64,000 nucleotides of DNA from Candidatus Methylopumilus planktonicus (GTDB taxonomy: Bacteria > Pseudomonadota > Gammaproteobacteria > Burkholderiales > Methylophilaceae), in assembly GCF_000981505.1 (NCBI RefSeq), contig NZ_LN827929.1, positions 186,001 through 250,000 of the forward strand, read 5' to 3'. The number at the start of each line of letters is the position of its first letter. The first letter of the stretch is position 1. The position numbers and the translations under genes were made by a program. Under the pieces are notes generated by a model. It ran no database searches. It was not told the origin of the DNA and worked only from the letters and a program-made list of their open reading frames with translations. Positions 17,193 to 24,565 of this stretch are shown one piece after another.

Positions 17193-18026
17193 ATGGCTTT
17201 AGTTAAAGTAAAACCAACCTCCCCAGGAAGGCGCGCAGTTGTTAAGGTTGTCAATCCAGACCTACACAAAGGCAAACCCTTCGCACCTTTAGTTGAAAAA
17301 AAGAATAAGCATGCCGGAAGAAATAGTCGCGGTGTTATTACAATTCGTCATCATGGCGGCGGTCATAAACAAAATTATCGCATGATTGATTTCAAACGAA
17401 ATAAAGATGGCATTCCAGCAAAAGTAGAGCATCTTGAATACGATCCAAATAGAACAGCAAATATTGCACTTCTTTTATACGCAGACGGTGAAAGAAGATA
17501 CATTATTGCTCCAAAAGGTGTGGCTGTTGGTGCCGAGTTAATAAGCGGCTCCGAAGCGCCTGTTAAAAATGGTAATGCTATGCCATTAAGAAACATTCCT
17601 GTAGGTAGTACTATCCACTGTATCGAATTACAACCTGGTAAAGGTGCGCAAATAGCGCGCTCTGCAGGAACTTCCGTACAGCTTTTAGCAAGAGAAGGTA
17701 CATATGCTCAACTAAGACTTCGTTCAGGCGAAGTAAGAAAAGTGCATGTAGATTGCAAAGCAACTTTAGGTGAAGTCGGTAACGAAGAACATTCTCTCAG
17801 ATCTATTGGTAAAGCAGGTGCTATGAGATGGAGAGGCGTTAGACCAACAGTGCGCGGTGTAGTTATGAATCCTGTTGATCACCCACATGGTGGTGGTGAA
17901 GGAAAAACTGCGGCTGGTATGCATCCAGTAAGCCCTTGGGGGACTCCAACTAAAGGCTATCGAACAAGAACAAATAAACGTACTGACAATATGCGCGTCA
18001 GTCGTCGTCCAGCGAATAAGAGGTAA
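17193..18026 (+). CDS. rplB: 50S ribosomal protein L2
   Basis: L2 is required for subunit joining and for the architecture of the peptidyl transferase centre. The full-length product is 277 residues. The highly conserved segment RGVVMNPVDHPHGGGEG, with the histidine essential for activity, is intact near residue 230. The C-terminus is basic (TDNMRVSRRPANKR). An AAGGATA site precedes the ATG. rpsS starts 5 bases after the stop. Confidence 0.98.
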   Translation: MALVKVKPTSPGRRAVVKVVNPDLHKGKPFAPLVEKKNKHAGRNSRGVITIRHHGGGHKQNYRMIDFKRNKDGIPAKVEHLEYDPNRTANIALLLYADGERRYIIAPKGVAVGAELISGSEAPVKNGNAMPLRNIPVGSTIHCIELQPGKGAQIARSAGTSVQLLAREGTYAQLRLRSGEVRKVHVDCKATLGEVGNEEHSLRSIGKAGAMRWRGVRPTVRGVVMNPVDHPHGGGEGKTAAGMHPVSPWGTPTKGYRTRTNKRTDNMRVSRRPANKR

Positions 18027-18031
18027 TAGAT

Positions 18032-18307
18032 ATGGCACGTTCAGTTAAAAAAGGACCATTCATTGATGCACATTTGGCTAAGAAAGTTGAGGTTGCCTCA
18101 GGTAATCGCGATCGTAAGCCAATTAAAACCTGGTCAAGAAGATCAACAATCTTACCTAACTTTATCGGTCTTACCATTGCAATTCATAATGGAAAACAAC
18201 ATATACCTGTAATGATTACAGAAAATATGATTGGACATAAATTAGGTGAATTCGCTTTAACAAGAACCTTTAAAGGTCATGCTGCTGACAGAAAGGCTAA
18301 GGTATAA
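18032..18307 (+). CDS. rpsS: 30S ribosomal protein S19
   Basis: S19 is a small-subunit head protein that, with S13, forms the A-site finger bridge and contacts P-site tRNA. It has 91 residues, starting MARSVKKGPFIDAHL, and contains RRSTILPNFIGLTIAIHNGKQ as in the family. An AAGAGG site overlaps the end of rplB. The stop is one base before the rplV start, so the pair is tightly coupled. Confidence 0.98.
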   Translation: MARSVKKGPFIDAHLAKKVEVASGNRDRKPIKTWSRRSTILPNFIGLTIAIHNGKQHIPVMITENMIGHKLGEFALTRTFKGHAADRKAKV

Positions 18308-18308
18308 A

Positions 18309-18644
18309 ATGGCTACCGAAGTTTCAGCGATTCTAAAAGGCGTTCGTTTATCTCCTCAGAAAGCAAGATTAGTTGCTGATTTAGTCAGGGGAAAAAAAGT
18401 AGATTACGCGCTTAATATTCTTAATTTCAGCCCAAAAAAAGGTGCAGAAATTATTAAGCGAGTTGTAGAGTCTGCAATTGCAAATGCTGAGCATAATAAT
18501 GGGGCTGATATAGATGAATTGTTTATTAAAACAATTTATGTGGATAAAGGCATTATTTTAAAACGTATCCGTGCTCGTGCTAAAGGCCGTGCAGGGAAAA
18601 TAACAAAACCAACTTGTCACATTAAAGTGACGGTCGGCAACTAA
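18309..18644 (+). CDS. rplV: 50S ribosomal protein L22
   Basis: L22 lines the exit tunnel beside L4 and is a target of macrolide-resistance changes. I set the start at ATG 18309 (MATEVSAILKGVRLSPQKAR), which yields 111 residues, the normal length. A longer frame from 18279 would add residues that overlap rpsS and have no family support. The GRAGKITKPTCHIKVTV C-terminal region forms the tunnel hairpin side. rpsC follows after 11 bases. Confidence 0.97.
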   Translation: MATEVSAILKGVRLSPQKARLVADLVRGKKVDYALNILNFSPKKGAEIIKRVVESAIANAEHNNGADIDELFIKTIYVDKGIILKRIRARAKGRAGKITKPTCHIKVTVGN

Positions 18645-18655
18645 AGAGAAAAAAT

Positions 18656-19453
18656 ATGGGTCAAAAAATTCATCCAATTGGTTTCCGCTTAAGTGTTCAA
18701 AAAAATTGGACATCGCGTTGGTATGCTAATAGTAAAAATTTTCCTGCAATGTTGAACAATGACATTAAGGTACGAGAATTTTTAAACAAAAAATTAGCAA
18801 ACGCTGCAGTAAGTAAAATTGTTATTGAGCGACCAGCTAAAAATGCAAAGATTACAATTTACTCAGCAAGGCCTGGTATTGTAATTGGAAAAAAAGGTGA
18901 AGATATTGAAACATTAAGATCAAGTGTACAGGCGCTTATGGGCGTTCCAGTTCATTTGAATATTGAAGAAGTGCGTAAACCAGAGATCGATGCAACATTA
19001 ATTGCACAAAGTATTGCCCAGCAATTAGAAAAACGTGTGATGTTTAGACGCGCTATGAAAAGAGCAATGCAGAATGCAATGAGGTTAGGTGCTCAAGGTA
19101 TCAAAATTATGAGCGCTGGCAGATTAAATGGTATTGAGATTGCAAGAACAGAATGGTATAGAGAAGGCAGAGTGCCTCTTCATACATTAAGAGCTGATAT
19201 AGATTACGGCGTGGCTGAAGCGAAAACAACCTATGGAATTATTGGCATAAAAGTTTGGGTCTTTAAAGGTGAATTATTCGTAGACAACACAAAAGGAACT
19301 TCACAGACATTATTTGCTGTAAATCCAGCAGTTGAAAAAACTGAAGAAGAAAAAAAACTCAGAAAACCAAGAATCAAAAAAGATGAAACAGTAGCAAAAG
19401 AACCAGAAAAAAAAGTGAGAAAGTCGAGGGCTAAAGATGTTACAACCGGCTAG
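18656..19453 (+). CDS. rpsC: 30S ribosomal protein S3, with long charged C-terminal tail
   Basis: S3 forms the mRNA entry channel with S4 and S5. The KH domain (IYSARPGIVIGKKGEDIE, about residues 69-86) and the C-terminal domain through VDYGVAEAKTTYG-type sequence are normal. The protein runs to 265 residues against 233 in E. coli. The extra residues are a lysine- and glutamate-rich tail, presumably disordered. The last 17 bases overlap the start of rplP in another frame, so the tail's end is constrained by the L16 N-terminus. Confidence 0.97.
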   Translation: MGQKIHPIGFRLSVQKNWTSRWYANSKNFPAMLNNDIKVREFLNKKLANAAVSKIVIERPAKNAKITIYSARPGIVIGKKGEDIETLRSSVQALMGVPVHLNIEEVRKPEIDATLIAQSIAQQLEKRVMFRRAMKRAMQNAMRLGAQGIKIMSAGRLNGIEIARTEWYREGRVPLHTLRADIDYGVAEAKTTYGIIGIKVWVFKGELFVDNTKGTSQTLFAVNPAVEKTEEEKKLRKPRIKKDETVAKEPEKKVRKSRAKDVTTG

Positions 19454-19853
19454 ACAAAAATTTCGTAAGATGCAAAAAGGCCGAAACAAAGGCATTGCAA
19501 CAACAGGAAACAAAGTAAGTTTCGGTGATTTCGGTTTGAAAGCTATTGGACGAGGACGTCTAACAGCTCGTCAGATAGAAGCTGCGCGTCGAGTGATGAC
19601 ACGCCACATTAAGCGTGGTGGCCGAGTATGGATTCGTATATTCCCCGATCAACCAATTTCAAAAAAACCTGCTGAAGTTCGTATGGGTAACGGTAAAGGC
19701 AGTACCGAATACTACGTAGCTCAAATTCAGCCTGGAAAAATGTTGTATGAGATGGATGGAGTAACTGAAGCATTAGCGAGAGAAGCATTTAAATTAGCAG
19801 CAGCTAAGCTTCCAATTGAAACAACCTTTATTACTCGTCATATCGGAGGCTAA
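19437..19853 (+). CDS. rplP: 50S ribosomal protein L16
   Basis: L16 organises the A-site side of the large subunit. It has 138 residues, beginning MLQPARQKFRKMQKGRNKG, the invariant family start, so the ATG inside rpsC at 19437 is correct despite the 17-base overlap. The conserved RIFPDQPISKKPAEVRMGNGKG segment contains the arginine hydroxylated by YcfD in E. coli relatives. rpmC follows after one base. Confidence 0.97.
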   Translation: MLQPARQKFRKMQKGRNKGIATTGNKVSFGDFGLKAIGRGRLTARQIEAARRVMTRHIKRGGRVWIRIFPDQPISKKPAEVRMGNGKGSTEYYVAQIQPGKMLYEMDGVTEALAREAFKLAAAKLPIETTFITRHIGG

Positions 19854-19854
19854 T

Positions 19855-20049
19855 ATGAAAACAGCTGATTTAAGAAAAAAGACAACCGAAGAATTAGGTA
19901 CCGAGTTATTAGAGTTAAGAAGAGCTCAGTTCTCATTAAGAATGCAATTGGCAACCCAACAATTAAACAAGGTTGATCAAATTGCGAAAATTAAACGTGA
20001 TATCGCAAGAGTTAAAACAGTTCTTGGCGAGAAAGTTAAACAGGCTTAA
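19855..20049 (+). CDS. rpmC: 50S ribosomal protein L29
   Basis: L29 is a small two-helix protein at the tunnel exit next to L23. I chose the ATG at 19855 (MKTADLRKKTTEELGTELLE) with the GGAGG site at 19845-19849, giving 64 residues. A longer frame from 19816 overlaps rplP and has no family support. rpsQ begins 2 bases after the stop. Confidence 0.97.
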   Translation: MKTADLRKKTTEELGTELLELRRAQFSLRMQLATQQLNKVDQIAKIKRDIARVKTVLGEKVKQA

Positions 20050-20051
20050 AT

Positions 20052-20318
20052 ATGACTGATACAAAAAAAGTTATTAGAACCTTTACGGGCAGAGTTGTTA
20101 GCGACAAGATGGATAAGACAGTCACTGTATTGGTTGAAAGAAAAGTAAAGCATCCTTTGATTGGCAAGGTAATTGTTAAGTCAAATAAATTTCATGCACA
20201 TGATGAAAAAAATGAAAGTAAAGAGGGTGATTTGGTCGTTATTACAGAAAACCGCCCTATTTCAAAAACTAAATCATGGGTCGTTAGTAAAATAGTTACA
20301 AAGGCAGTTCAGGTTTAG
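20052..20318 (+). CDS. rpsQ: 30S ribosomal protein S17
   Basis: S17 is an early-assembling OB-fold protein of the small-subunit body. It has 88 residues, with the family segment GRVVSDKMDKTVTVLVERKVKHPLIGK near the N-terminus and the ENRPISKTKSW loop. It is the last gene of the S10 operon. After it comes a 163-base gap that contains the spc promoter and a folded leader. Confidence 0.97.
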   Translation: MTDTKKVIRTFTGRVVSDKMDKTVTVLVERKVKHPLIGKVIVKSNKFHAHDEKNESKEGDLVVITENRPISKTKSWVVSKIVTKAVQV

Positions 20319-20328
20319 ATATAAGAAG

Positions 20329-20357
20329 TTGAGAATAAGAAACAAATAGCTTATAAT
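20329..20357 (+). promoter_or_regulatory. Sigma70 promoter of the spc operon
   Basis: TTGAGA (20329-20334), exactly 17 bases, TATAAT (20352-20357), then a GC-rich discriminator (GCGAGAC). This is the strongest promoter-like sequence in the window and sits at the expected S10/spc boundary, so rplN through rpmJ can be started independently. The GC-rich discriminator is the usual sign of stringent (ppGpp) control. Confidence 0.85.
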
Positions 20358-20370
20358 GCGAGACTTTTTT

Positions 20371-20412
20371 GGGGTTCATAAACTATTAAGTTTATAAGCT
20401 AACCCCCCAATA
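20371..20412 (+). promoter_or_regulatory. Structured 5' leader of the spc operon
   Basis: Just after the predicted start of the RNA, GGGGTT pairs with AACCCC and encloses an ATAAAC/GTTTAT stem, giving one long two-part hairpin. About 70 bases then remain to the rplN start. The stem is not followed by a T-tract. It could stabilise the 5' end or be a binding site for a ribosomal protein; no known family is recognised from sequence alone. Confidence 0.5.
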
Positions 20413-20481
20413 CTGACCGTAGTATATCGGCTAATTTAAAAGCTGGCCTTAGTAATAACGGATTAAGTTGGAGATAAACTC

Positions 20482-20850
20482 ATGATTCAAATGCAGTCAA
20501 GATTAGAAATTGCTGACAATACTGGCGCACGCTCAGTAATGTGCATTAAGGTATTGGGCGGCTCAAAACGACGTTACGCAAGTATTGGTGACATTATCAA
20601 AGTAAGTATTAAAGACGCAGCTCCTAGAGGCAAAGTCAAAAAAGGAGAGGTTTATACCGCAGTTGTTGTGAGAACAGCAAAAGGCGTTAGAAGACCAGAT
20701 GGTTCGTTAATTAAATTTGATGCAAATGCCGCCGTTCTTTTAAACGCTAAATTAGAACCTATTGGAACACGTATTTTTGGACCTGTAACTCGCGAATTGA
20801 GAACAGAACGGTTCATGAAGATTGTTTCATTAGCACCAGAAGTTTTATAG
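20482..20850 (+). CDS. rplN: 50S ribosomal protein L14
   Basis: L14 forms intersubunit bridges and is the target of the silencing factor RsfS. It has 122 residues and starts MIQMQSRLEIADNTGARSVMCIKVLGGS, the standard beginning, with a GTTGGAGAT site upstream. It is first in the spc operon, behind the promoter at 20329-20357 and the leader hairpin. rplX follows after 10 bases. Confidence 0.98.
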   Translation: MIQMQSRLEIADNTGARSVMCIKVLGGSKRRYASIGDIIKVSIKDAAPRGKVKKGEVYTAVVVRTAKGVRRPDGSLIKFDANAAVLLNAKLEPIGTRIFGPVTRELRTERFMKIVSLAPEVL

Positions 20851-20860
20851 GAGTATACGG

Positions 20861-21178
20861 ATGAATAAAATTCGTAAAGGTGACAAAGTCATTTTAAATA
20901 CAGGCAAAGACAAAGGCAAACAAGGCGTTGTTTTAAGCGTTCTTAAAACAGGGCATGTTGTGGTTGAAGGTTTAAACATGGTAAAGAAGCACACAAAACC
21001 TAATCCTGCTAAAAATATTCAAGGTGGAATAGTCGGCAAAGAAATGCCACTTAATATTTCTAACGTTGCTTTACTTAATAACTTGACTCAAAAAGCTGAC
21101 AAAGTCGGAATTAAAAAATTAGATGATGGCAAGAAAATCCGTGTTTTTAAATCAAACAACGAAGCAGTTGACGCATAG
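20861..21178 (+). CDS. rplX: 50S ribosomal protein L24
   Basis: L24 is an assembly initiator that binds 23S rRNA near the tunnel exit. It has 105 residues. The KOW-motif N-terminus IRKGDKVILNTGKDKGKQGVV is evident, followed by the VEGLNMVKKHTKPNP segment. An AGGAG site precedes the ATG. rplE starts 8 bases after the stop, the region where S8 represses the spc mRNA in E. coli; I see no clear S8-site mimic in so short a gap. Confidence 0.97.
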   Translation: MNKIRKGDKVILNTGKDKGKQGVVLSVLKTGHVVVEGLNMVKKHTKPNPAKNIQGGIVGKEMPLNISNVALLNNLTQKADKVGIKKLDDGKKIRVFKSNNEAVDA

Positions 21179-21186
21179 GAAAAGAA

Positions 21187-21726
21187 ATGGCTCGATTAAA
21201 AGAATTTTATAAAACAGAAGTCATTAAAAAAATGACTGACCAATTTGGTTATTCATCACCAATGCAAGTCCCCAGAATTGAAAAAATTACTTTAAATATG
21301 GGTGTAGGTGAAGCAGTAGCTGACAAAAAGATCATGGAACACGCTGTAGGCGACATGGAAAAAATTGCTGGGCAAAAAGCTATTGTCACTAAAGCTAAAA
21401 AATCAGTGGCAGCATTTAAGATTCGTGACGATTATCCGGTAGGTTGCAAAGTGACTCTTCGAAGAGATCGTATGTATGAATTTTTAGATCGACTTGTGAC
21501 AGTTGCTATTCCGCGAATTAGAGACTTTAGAGGGATTTCTGCTAGATCATTTGATGGTCGTGGAAATTACAATATGGGTGTTAAAGAGCAGATCATTTTT
21601 CCTGAAATTGAATACGATAAAATCGACGCATTAAGAGGGATGAATATCACAATTACAACGACAGCTAAAACTGACGAAGAAGCAAAAGCATTGTTATCTG
21701 CGTTTAGTTTTCCATTTAGAAACTAG
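21187..21726 (+). CDS. rplE: 50S ribosomal protein L5
   Basis: L5 binds 5S rRNA with L18 and L25 in the central protuberance and contacts P-site tRNA. It has 179 residues and includes the family core IEKITLNMGVGEA and the conserved IRDFRGISARSFDGRGNYNMG region. The start ATG has an AGGAAAAG site. rpsN follows after 9 bases. Confidence 0.98.
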   Translation: MARLKEFYKTEVIKKMTDQFGYSSPMQVPRIEKITLNMGVGEAVADKKIMEHAVGDMEKIAGQKAIVTKAKKSVAAFKIRDDYPVGCKVTLRRDRMYEFLDRLVTVAIPRIRDFRGISARSFDGRGNYNMGVKEQIIFPEIEYDKIDALRGMNITITTTAKTDEEAKALLSAFSFPFRN

Positions 21727-21735
21727 GTTTAGACT

Positions 21736-22041
21736 ATGGCTAAAATGTGCATGATAGAACGTGAATTAAAACGACGTAATATGGTTGAAAAATTTAAGAC
21801 CAAACGTGCTGCTTTAAATCAAATTATCTTAGATATAAACGCATCTTCAGAGCAAAAACAAGAAGCGAGACAGAAGTTACAAAGTTTACCCCGTAATTCA
21901 AGTCCAGTTAGATTAAGAAATCGTTGTTCTCTAACAGGTCGTCCAAGAGGCGTCTACAGTAAGTTCGGGATTGGTCGAAGTAAATTAAGAGATTTAATGA
22001 TGCGAGGCGAAGTGCCTGGCGTGATTAAAGCAAGTTGGTAA
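21736..22041 (+). CDS. rpsN: 30S ribosomal protein S14 (zinc-free form)
   Basis: S14 is a head protein next to S3 and S10. The 101-residue form lacks the CxxC zinc pairs of the short form; the family segment reads RNRCSLTGRPRGVYSKFGIGR. This long type is usual in proteobacteria. Its position between rplE and rpsH is canonical. rpsH follows after 15 bases with an AGGAG site. Confidence 0.97.
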   Translation: MAKMCMIERELKRRNMVEKFKTKRAALNQIILDINASSEQKQEARQKLQSLPRNSSPVRLRNRCSLTGRPRGVYSKFGIGRSKLRDLMMRGEVPGVIKASW

Positions 22042-22056
22042 TAGGAGAAAAATAAT

Positions 22057-22452
22057 ATGAGTATGAGCGATCCAGTTGCCGATATGCTAACCAGAATTAG
22101 GAATGGTCAAGGTACTAATAAAGTATCTATCACCATGCCTGCATCTAAATTAAAAAAAGCTATCGCAAACGTTTTAAAAGATGAAGGCTATATCGAGAAT
22201 TTTGCTGAACACGAAGTGCAAGGCAAGCCAGTATTAAATATTGAATTGAAATACTACGCCGGCAGACCTGTTATTGAAAAAATTGAAAGAGTAAGTAAGC
22301 CAGGTTTACGAGTTTATAAAGCAAGCCAAAGTATTCCAGAAGTAATGAATGGTCTTGGTGTGGCAATCGTGTCAACATCTAAGGGAGTTATGACAGATAG
22401 AAAAGCAAAGGCTGCAGGTATTGGCGGCGAAGTGCTTTGCTATGTGGCTTAA
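22057..22452 (+). CDS. rpsH: 30S ribosomal protein S8
   Basis: S8 organises the central domain of 16S rRNA and represses the spc operon in E. coli. The product is 131 residues, beginning MSMSDPVADMLTRIRNGQ. I kept the first ATG, because this double-Met start is usual for betaproteobacteria. The C-terminal STSKGVMTDRKAKAAGIGGEVLCYV motif is intact. rplF follows after 11 bases. Confidence 0.97.
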   Translation: MSMSDPVADMLTRIRNGQGTNKVSITMPASKLKKAIANVLKDEGYIENFAEHEVQGKPVLNIELKYYAGRPVIEKIERVSKPGLRVYKASQSIPEVMNGLGVAIVSTSKGVMTDRKAKAAGIGGEVLCYVA

Positions 22453-22463
22453 GGAGAGAATAT

Positions 22464-22997
22464 ATGTCACGTATAGCTAACGCACCCGTAACGATTCCTC
22501 CTAAAGTAGAGGTTTCAATTAATGATTTGAATATTTCAATTAGTGGGCCGATGGGCAAATTAAATCAGTTCATTACATCTAACGTTAAATTAAATAATGA
22601 CGGTCAAGTAATTACATTTGCAGCTGCTGATGAATCTCAGCAAGCAAATGCAATGGCTGGCACAATGCGTGCACTTGTTGCAAACATGATGAAAGGTGTT
22701 TCTGAAGGATTCGTAAGAAAACTAACTTTAATTGGTGTTGGATATAAAGCTCAGGCGCAAGGTGCAAATCTTAATCTCGATTTAGGTTTTTCACATCCCG
22801 TTAATTACAAAATGCCTGAAGGCATTAAAGTTGAAACGCCAAGTCAAACTGAAATTATTTTAAAAGGTTCTGATAAGCAATTAATAGGTCAAGTTGCTGC
22901 TCAAATTAGAGCGTATCGACCACCAGAGCCATATAAAGGTAAAGGCGTTCGTTATTCAGATGAGAACGTAATTATCAAAGAAACTAAGAAAAAATAA
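22464..22997 (+). CDS. rplF: 50S ribosomal protein L6
   Basis: L6 lies near the sarcin-ricin loop and factor-binding site. I chose the ATG at 22464 (MSRIANAPVTIPPKVEV) with AAGGAGAG at 22451-22458, giving 177 residues, the family norm. The longer frame from 22437 overlaps rpsH and is unsupported. The C-terminal signature PEPYKGKGVRYSDE is present. rplR follows after 10 bases. Confidence 0.97.
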   Translation: MSRIANAPVTIPPKVEVSINDLNISISGPMGKLNQFITSNVKLNNDGQVITFAAADESQQANAMAGTMRALVANMMKGVSEGFVRKLTLIGVGYKAQAQGANLNLDLGFSHPVNYKMPEGIKVETPSQTEIILKGSDKQLIGQVAAQIRAYRPPEPYKGKGVRYSDENVIIKETKKK

Positions 22998-23007
22998 AGG
23001 TTGAGAT

Positions 23008-23361
23008 ATGTATAATACAAATCCCCGTTTACGTCGCGCCAAGAAGACACGAGCAAAAATCGCTGAGCTTCAAGTGACAAGACTCAGTGTTCACAGAACA
23101 AATACAAACATTTACGCCCAAATCATAAGTGCTGGCGCGAATAAAGTTTTAGCAAGTGCCTCTTCACTTGAAGCAGACATTAAAAAAACTTTAAAGAATG
23201 GCGGCAATATTGAGGCAGCAGCTCAAATAGGCAAACGTATAGCTGAAAAAGCAAAAAAAATCGGAATTACAAATGTGGCATTTGATAGATCAGGTTATCG
23301 CTATCATGGCAGAGTTAAAGCTTTAGCAGATGCTGCTAGAGAAAACGGCTTATCTTTCTAA
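23008..23361 (+). CDS. rplR: 50S ribosomal protein L18
   Basis: L18 binds 5S rRNA with L5 and L25. It has 117 residues, with the basic N-terminal arm RLRRAKKTRAKI and the C-terminal signature GYRYHGRVKALADAARENGL. A GGTTGAGA site precedes the ATG. rpsE follows after 26 bases without a visible promoter. Confidence 0.97.
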   Translation: MYNTNPRLRRAKKTRAKIAELQVTRLSVHRTNTNIYAQIISAGANKVLASASSLEADIKKTLKNGGNIEAAAQIGKRIAEKAKKIGITNVAFDRSGYRYHGRVKALADAARENGLSF

Positions 23362-23387
23362 CCCCAATAATTTAAATAGGTCAAAAC

Positions 23388-23900
23388 ATGGCAAAAGATT
23401 TAGAAAATCAACAAACGCAAACAGACGGTTTAAGAGAAAAAATGATTGCTGTTAACCGGGTTACTAAAGTAGTTAAGGGCGGCCGAATCATGAGCTTCGC
23501 TGCGTTAACTGTTGTAGGTGATGGAGACGGTTCAGTTGGTATGGGAAAAGGAAAAGCAAGAGAAGTGCCTGTGGCCGTTCAAAAAGCAATGGACGAAGCT
23601 AGAAGAGGCATGCTCAAAGTAAAACTAAATAATGGCACCTTGCAACATGCAGTAATAGGCGAGCATGGCGCTGCAAAAGTATTCATTCAGCCCGCTTCAG
23701 AAGGTACTGGTATTATTGCTGGTGGCGCTATGAGAGCGATTTTCGAAGTAATGGGCATTACTAATGTTTTAGCAAAATGTATTGGATCAACGAATCCATA
23801 TAATGTTGTCAGAGCAACATTGAATGGACTTGAATCAATGAATACACCGGCTGAAATTGCTGCTAAACGCGGTAAATCAGTAGAAGAAATTAGAGGCTAA
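23388..23900 (+). CDS. rpsE: 30S ribosomal protein S5
   Basis: S5 contributes to the mRNA entry channel and decoding accuracy. It has 170 residues. The double-stranded RNA-binding domain contains VNRVTKVVKGGRIMSFAAL. The loop GMGKGKAREVPVA, where spectinomycin-resistance changes occur nearby, has the normal type. The C-terminal domain has the GGAMRAIFEVMGI and GSTNPYNVVRATL segments. rpmD follows after 4 bases. Confidence 0.97.
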   Translation: MAKDLENQQTQTDGLREKMIAVNRVTKVVKGGRIMSFAALTVVGDGDGSVGMGKGKAREVPVAVQKAMDEARRGMLKVKLNNGTLQHAVIGEHGAAKVFIQPASEGTGIIAGGAMRAIFEVMGITNVLAKCIGSTNPYNVVRATLNGLESMNTPAEIAAKRGKSVEEIRG

Positions 23901-23904
23901 TCAA

Positions 23905-24108
23905 ATGGCAAAAATAAAAAAAGAAATTACAGCTGGTTTAAAAGTTACATTAATTAAAAGTTTAATTGGTAGAACTGAACCTCATCGGGCAACGGTGAAA
24001 GGATTAGGTCTTAGAAGAATACATCATACAGTTGAGTTGCAAGACACTCCTGCGATTCGAGGCATGATTAATGCAGTGAATTACTTACTTAAAGTCGAAA
24101 AGATATAA
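23905..24108 (+). CDS. rpmD: 50S ribosomal protein L30
   Basis: L30 is a small protein bound to 23S rRNA domain II. It has 67 residues, slightly longer at the N-terminus than the 59-60 of E. coli. The core VTLIKSLIGRTEPHRATVKGLGL and RIHHTVELQDTPAIRGMIN is as expected. It sits between rpsE and rplO in the canonical order, with 9 bases before rplO. Confidence 0.96.
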   Translation: MAKIKKEITAGLKVTLIKSLIGRTEPHRATVKGLGLRRIHHTVELQDTPAIRGMINAVNYLLKVEKI

Positions 24109-24117
24109 AGAGAAATT

Positions 24118-24555
24118 ATGAAACTAAATACATTAAAACCAGCAGTTGGTTCTAAAAAAGTAGCAAGACGTGTTGGCCGAGGTATTGGTTCCGGTCTTGG
24201 AAAAACAGCTGGACGTGGCCATAAGGGACAAAAATCCAGAGCTGGTGGATTCCATAAAGTCGGTTTTGAAGGCGGTCAAATGCCGATTCAAAGACGTCTT
24301 CCAAAACGTGGATTTAAATCATTAACACAAAAATTAACTGCACGCGTTAGAACAAATGAACTCAATTTAGTTGAGTCAGACAATATTGATTTGCTCGTAT
24401 TAAAAGCGGCAAAATTAATTTCCGATAATGCAAAGACAGCAAAAGTATATTTGTCTGGCGAAGTGAAAAGAAAATTAACAATCCAAGGTTTATTGCTAAC
24501 TAAGGGCGCTCGAGCTGCGATTGAAGCGGCTGGCGGAAAAGTAGTAGAAGTTTGA
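24118..24555 (+). CDS. rplO: 50S ribosomal protein L15
   Basis: L15 is a late-assembly protein with a long basic N-terminal extension that threads through 23S rRNA. It has 145 residues, beginning MKLNTLKPAVGSKKVARRVGRG, then the glycine/lysine-rich arm GLGKTAGRGHKGQKSRAGG and the globular C-terminus that ends GARAAIEAAGGKVVEV. secY begins 10 bases downstream, the usual L15-SecY coupling. Confidence 0.98.
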   Translation: MKLNTLKPAVGSKKVARRVGRGIGSGLGKTAGRGHKGQKSRAGGFHKVGFEGGQMPIQRRLPKRGFKSLTQKLTARVRTNELNLVESDNIDLLVLKAAKLISDNAKTAKVYLSGEVKRKLTIQGLLLTKGARAAIEAAGGKVVEV

Positions 24556-24565
24556 GAATTTAATT

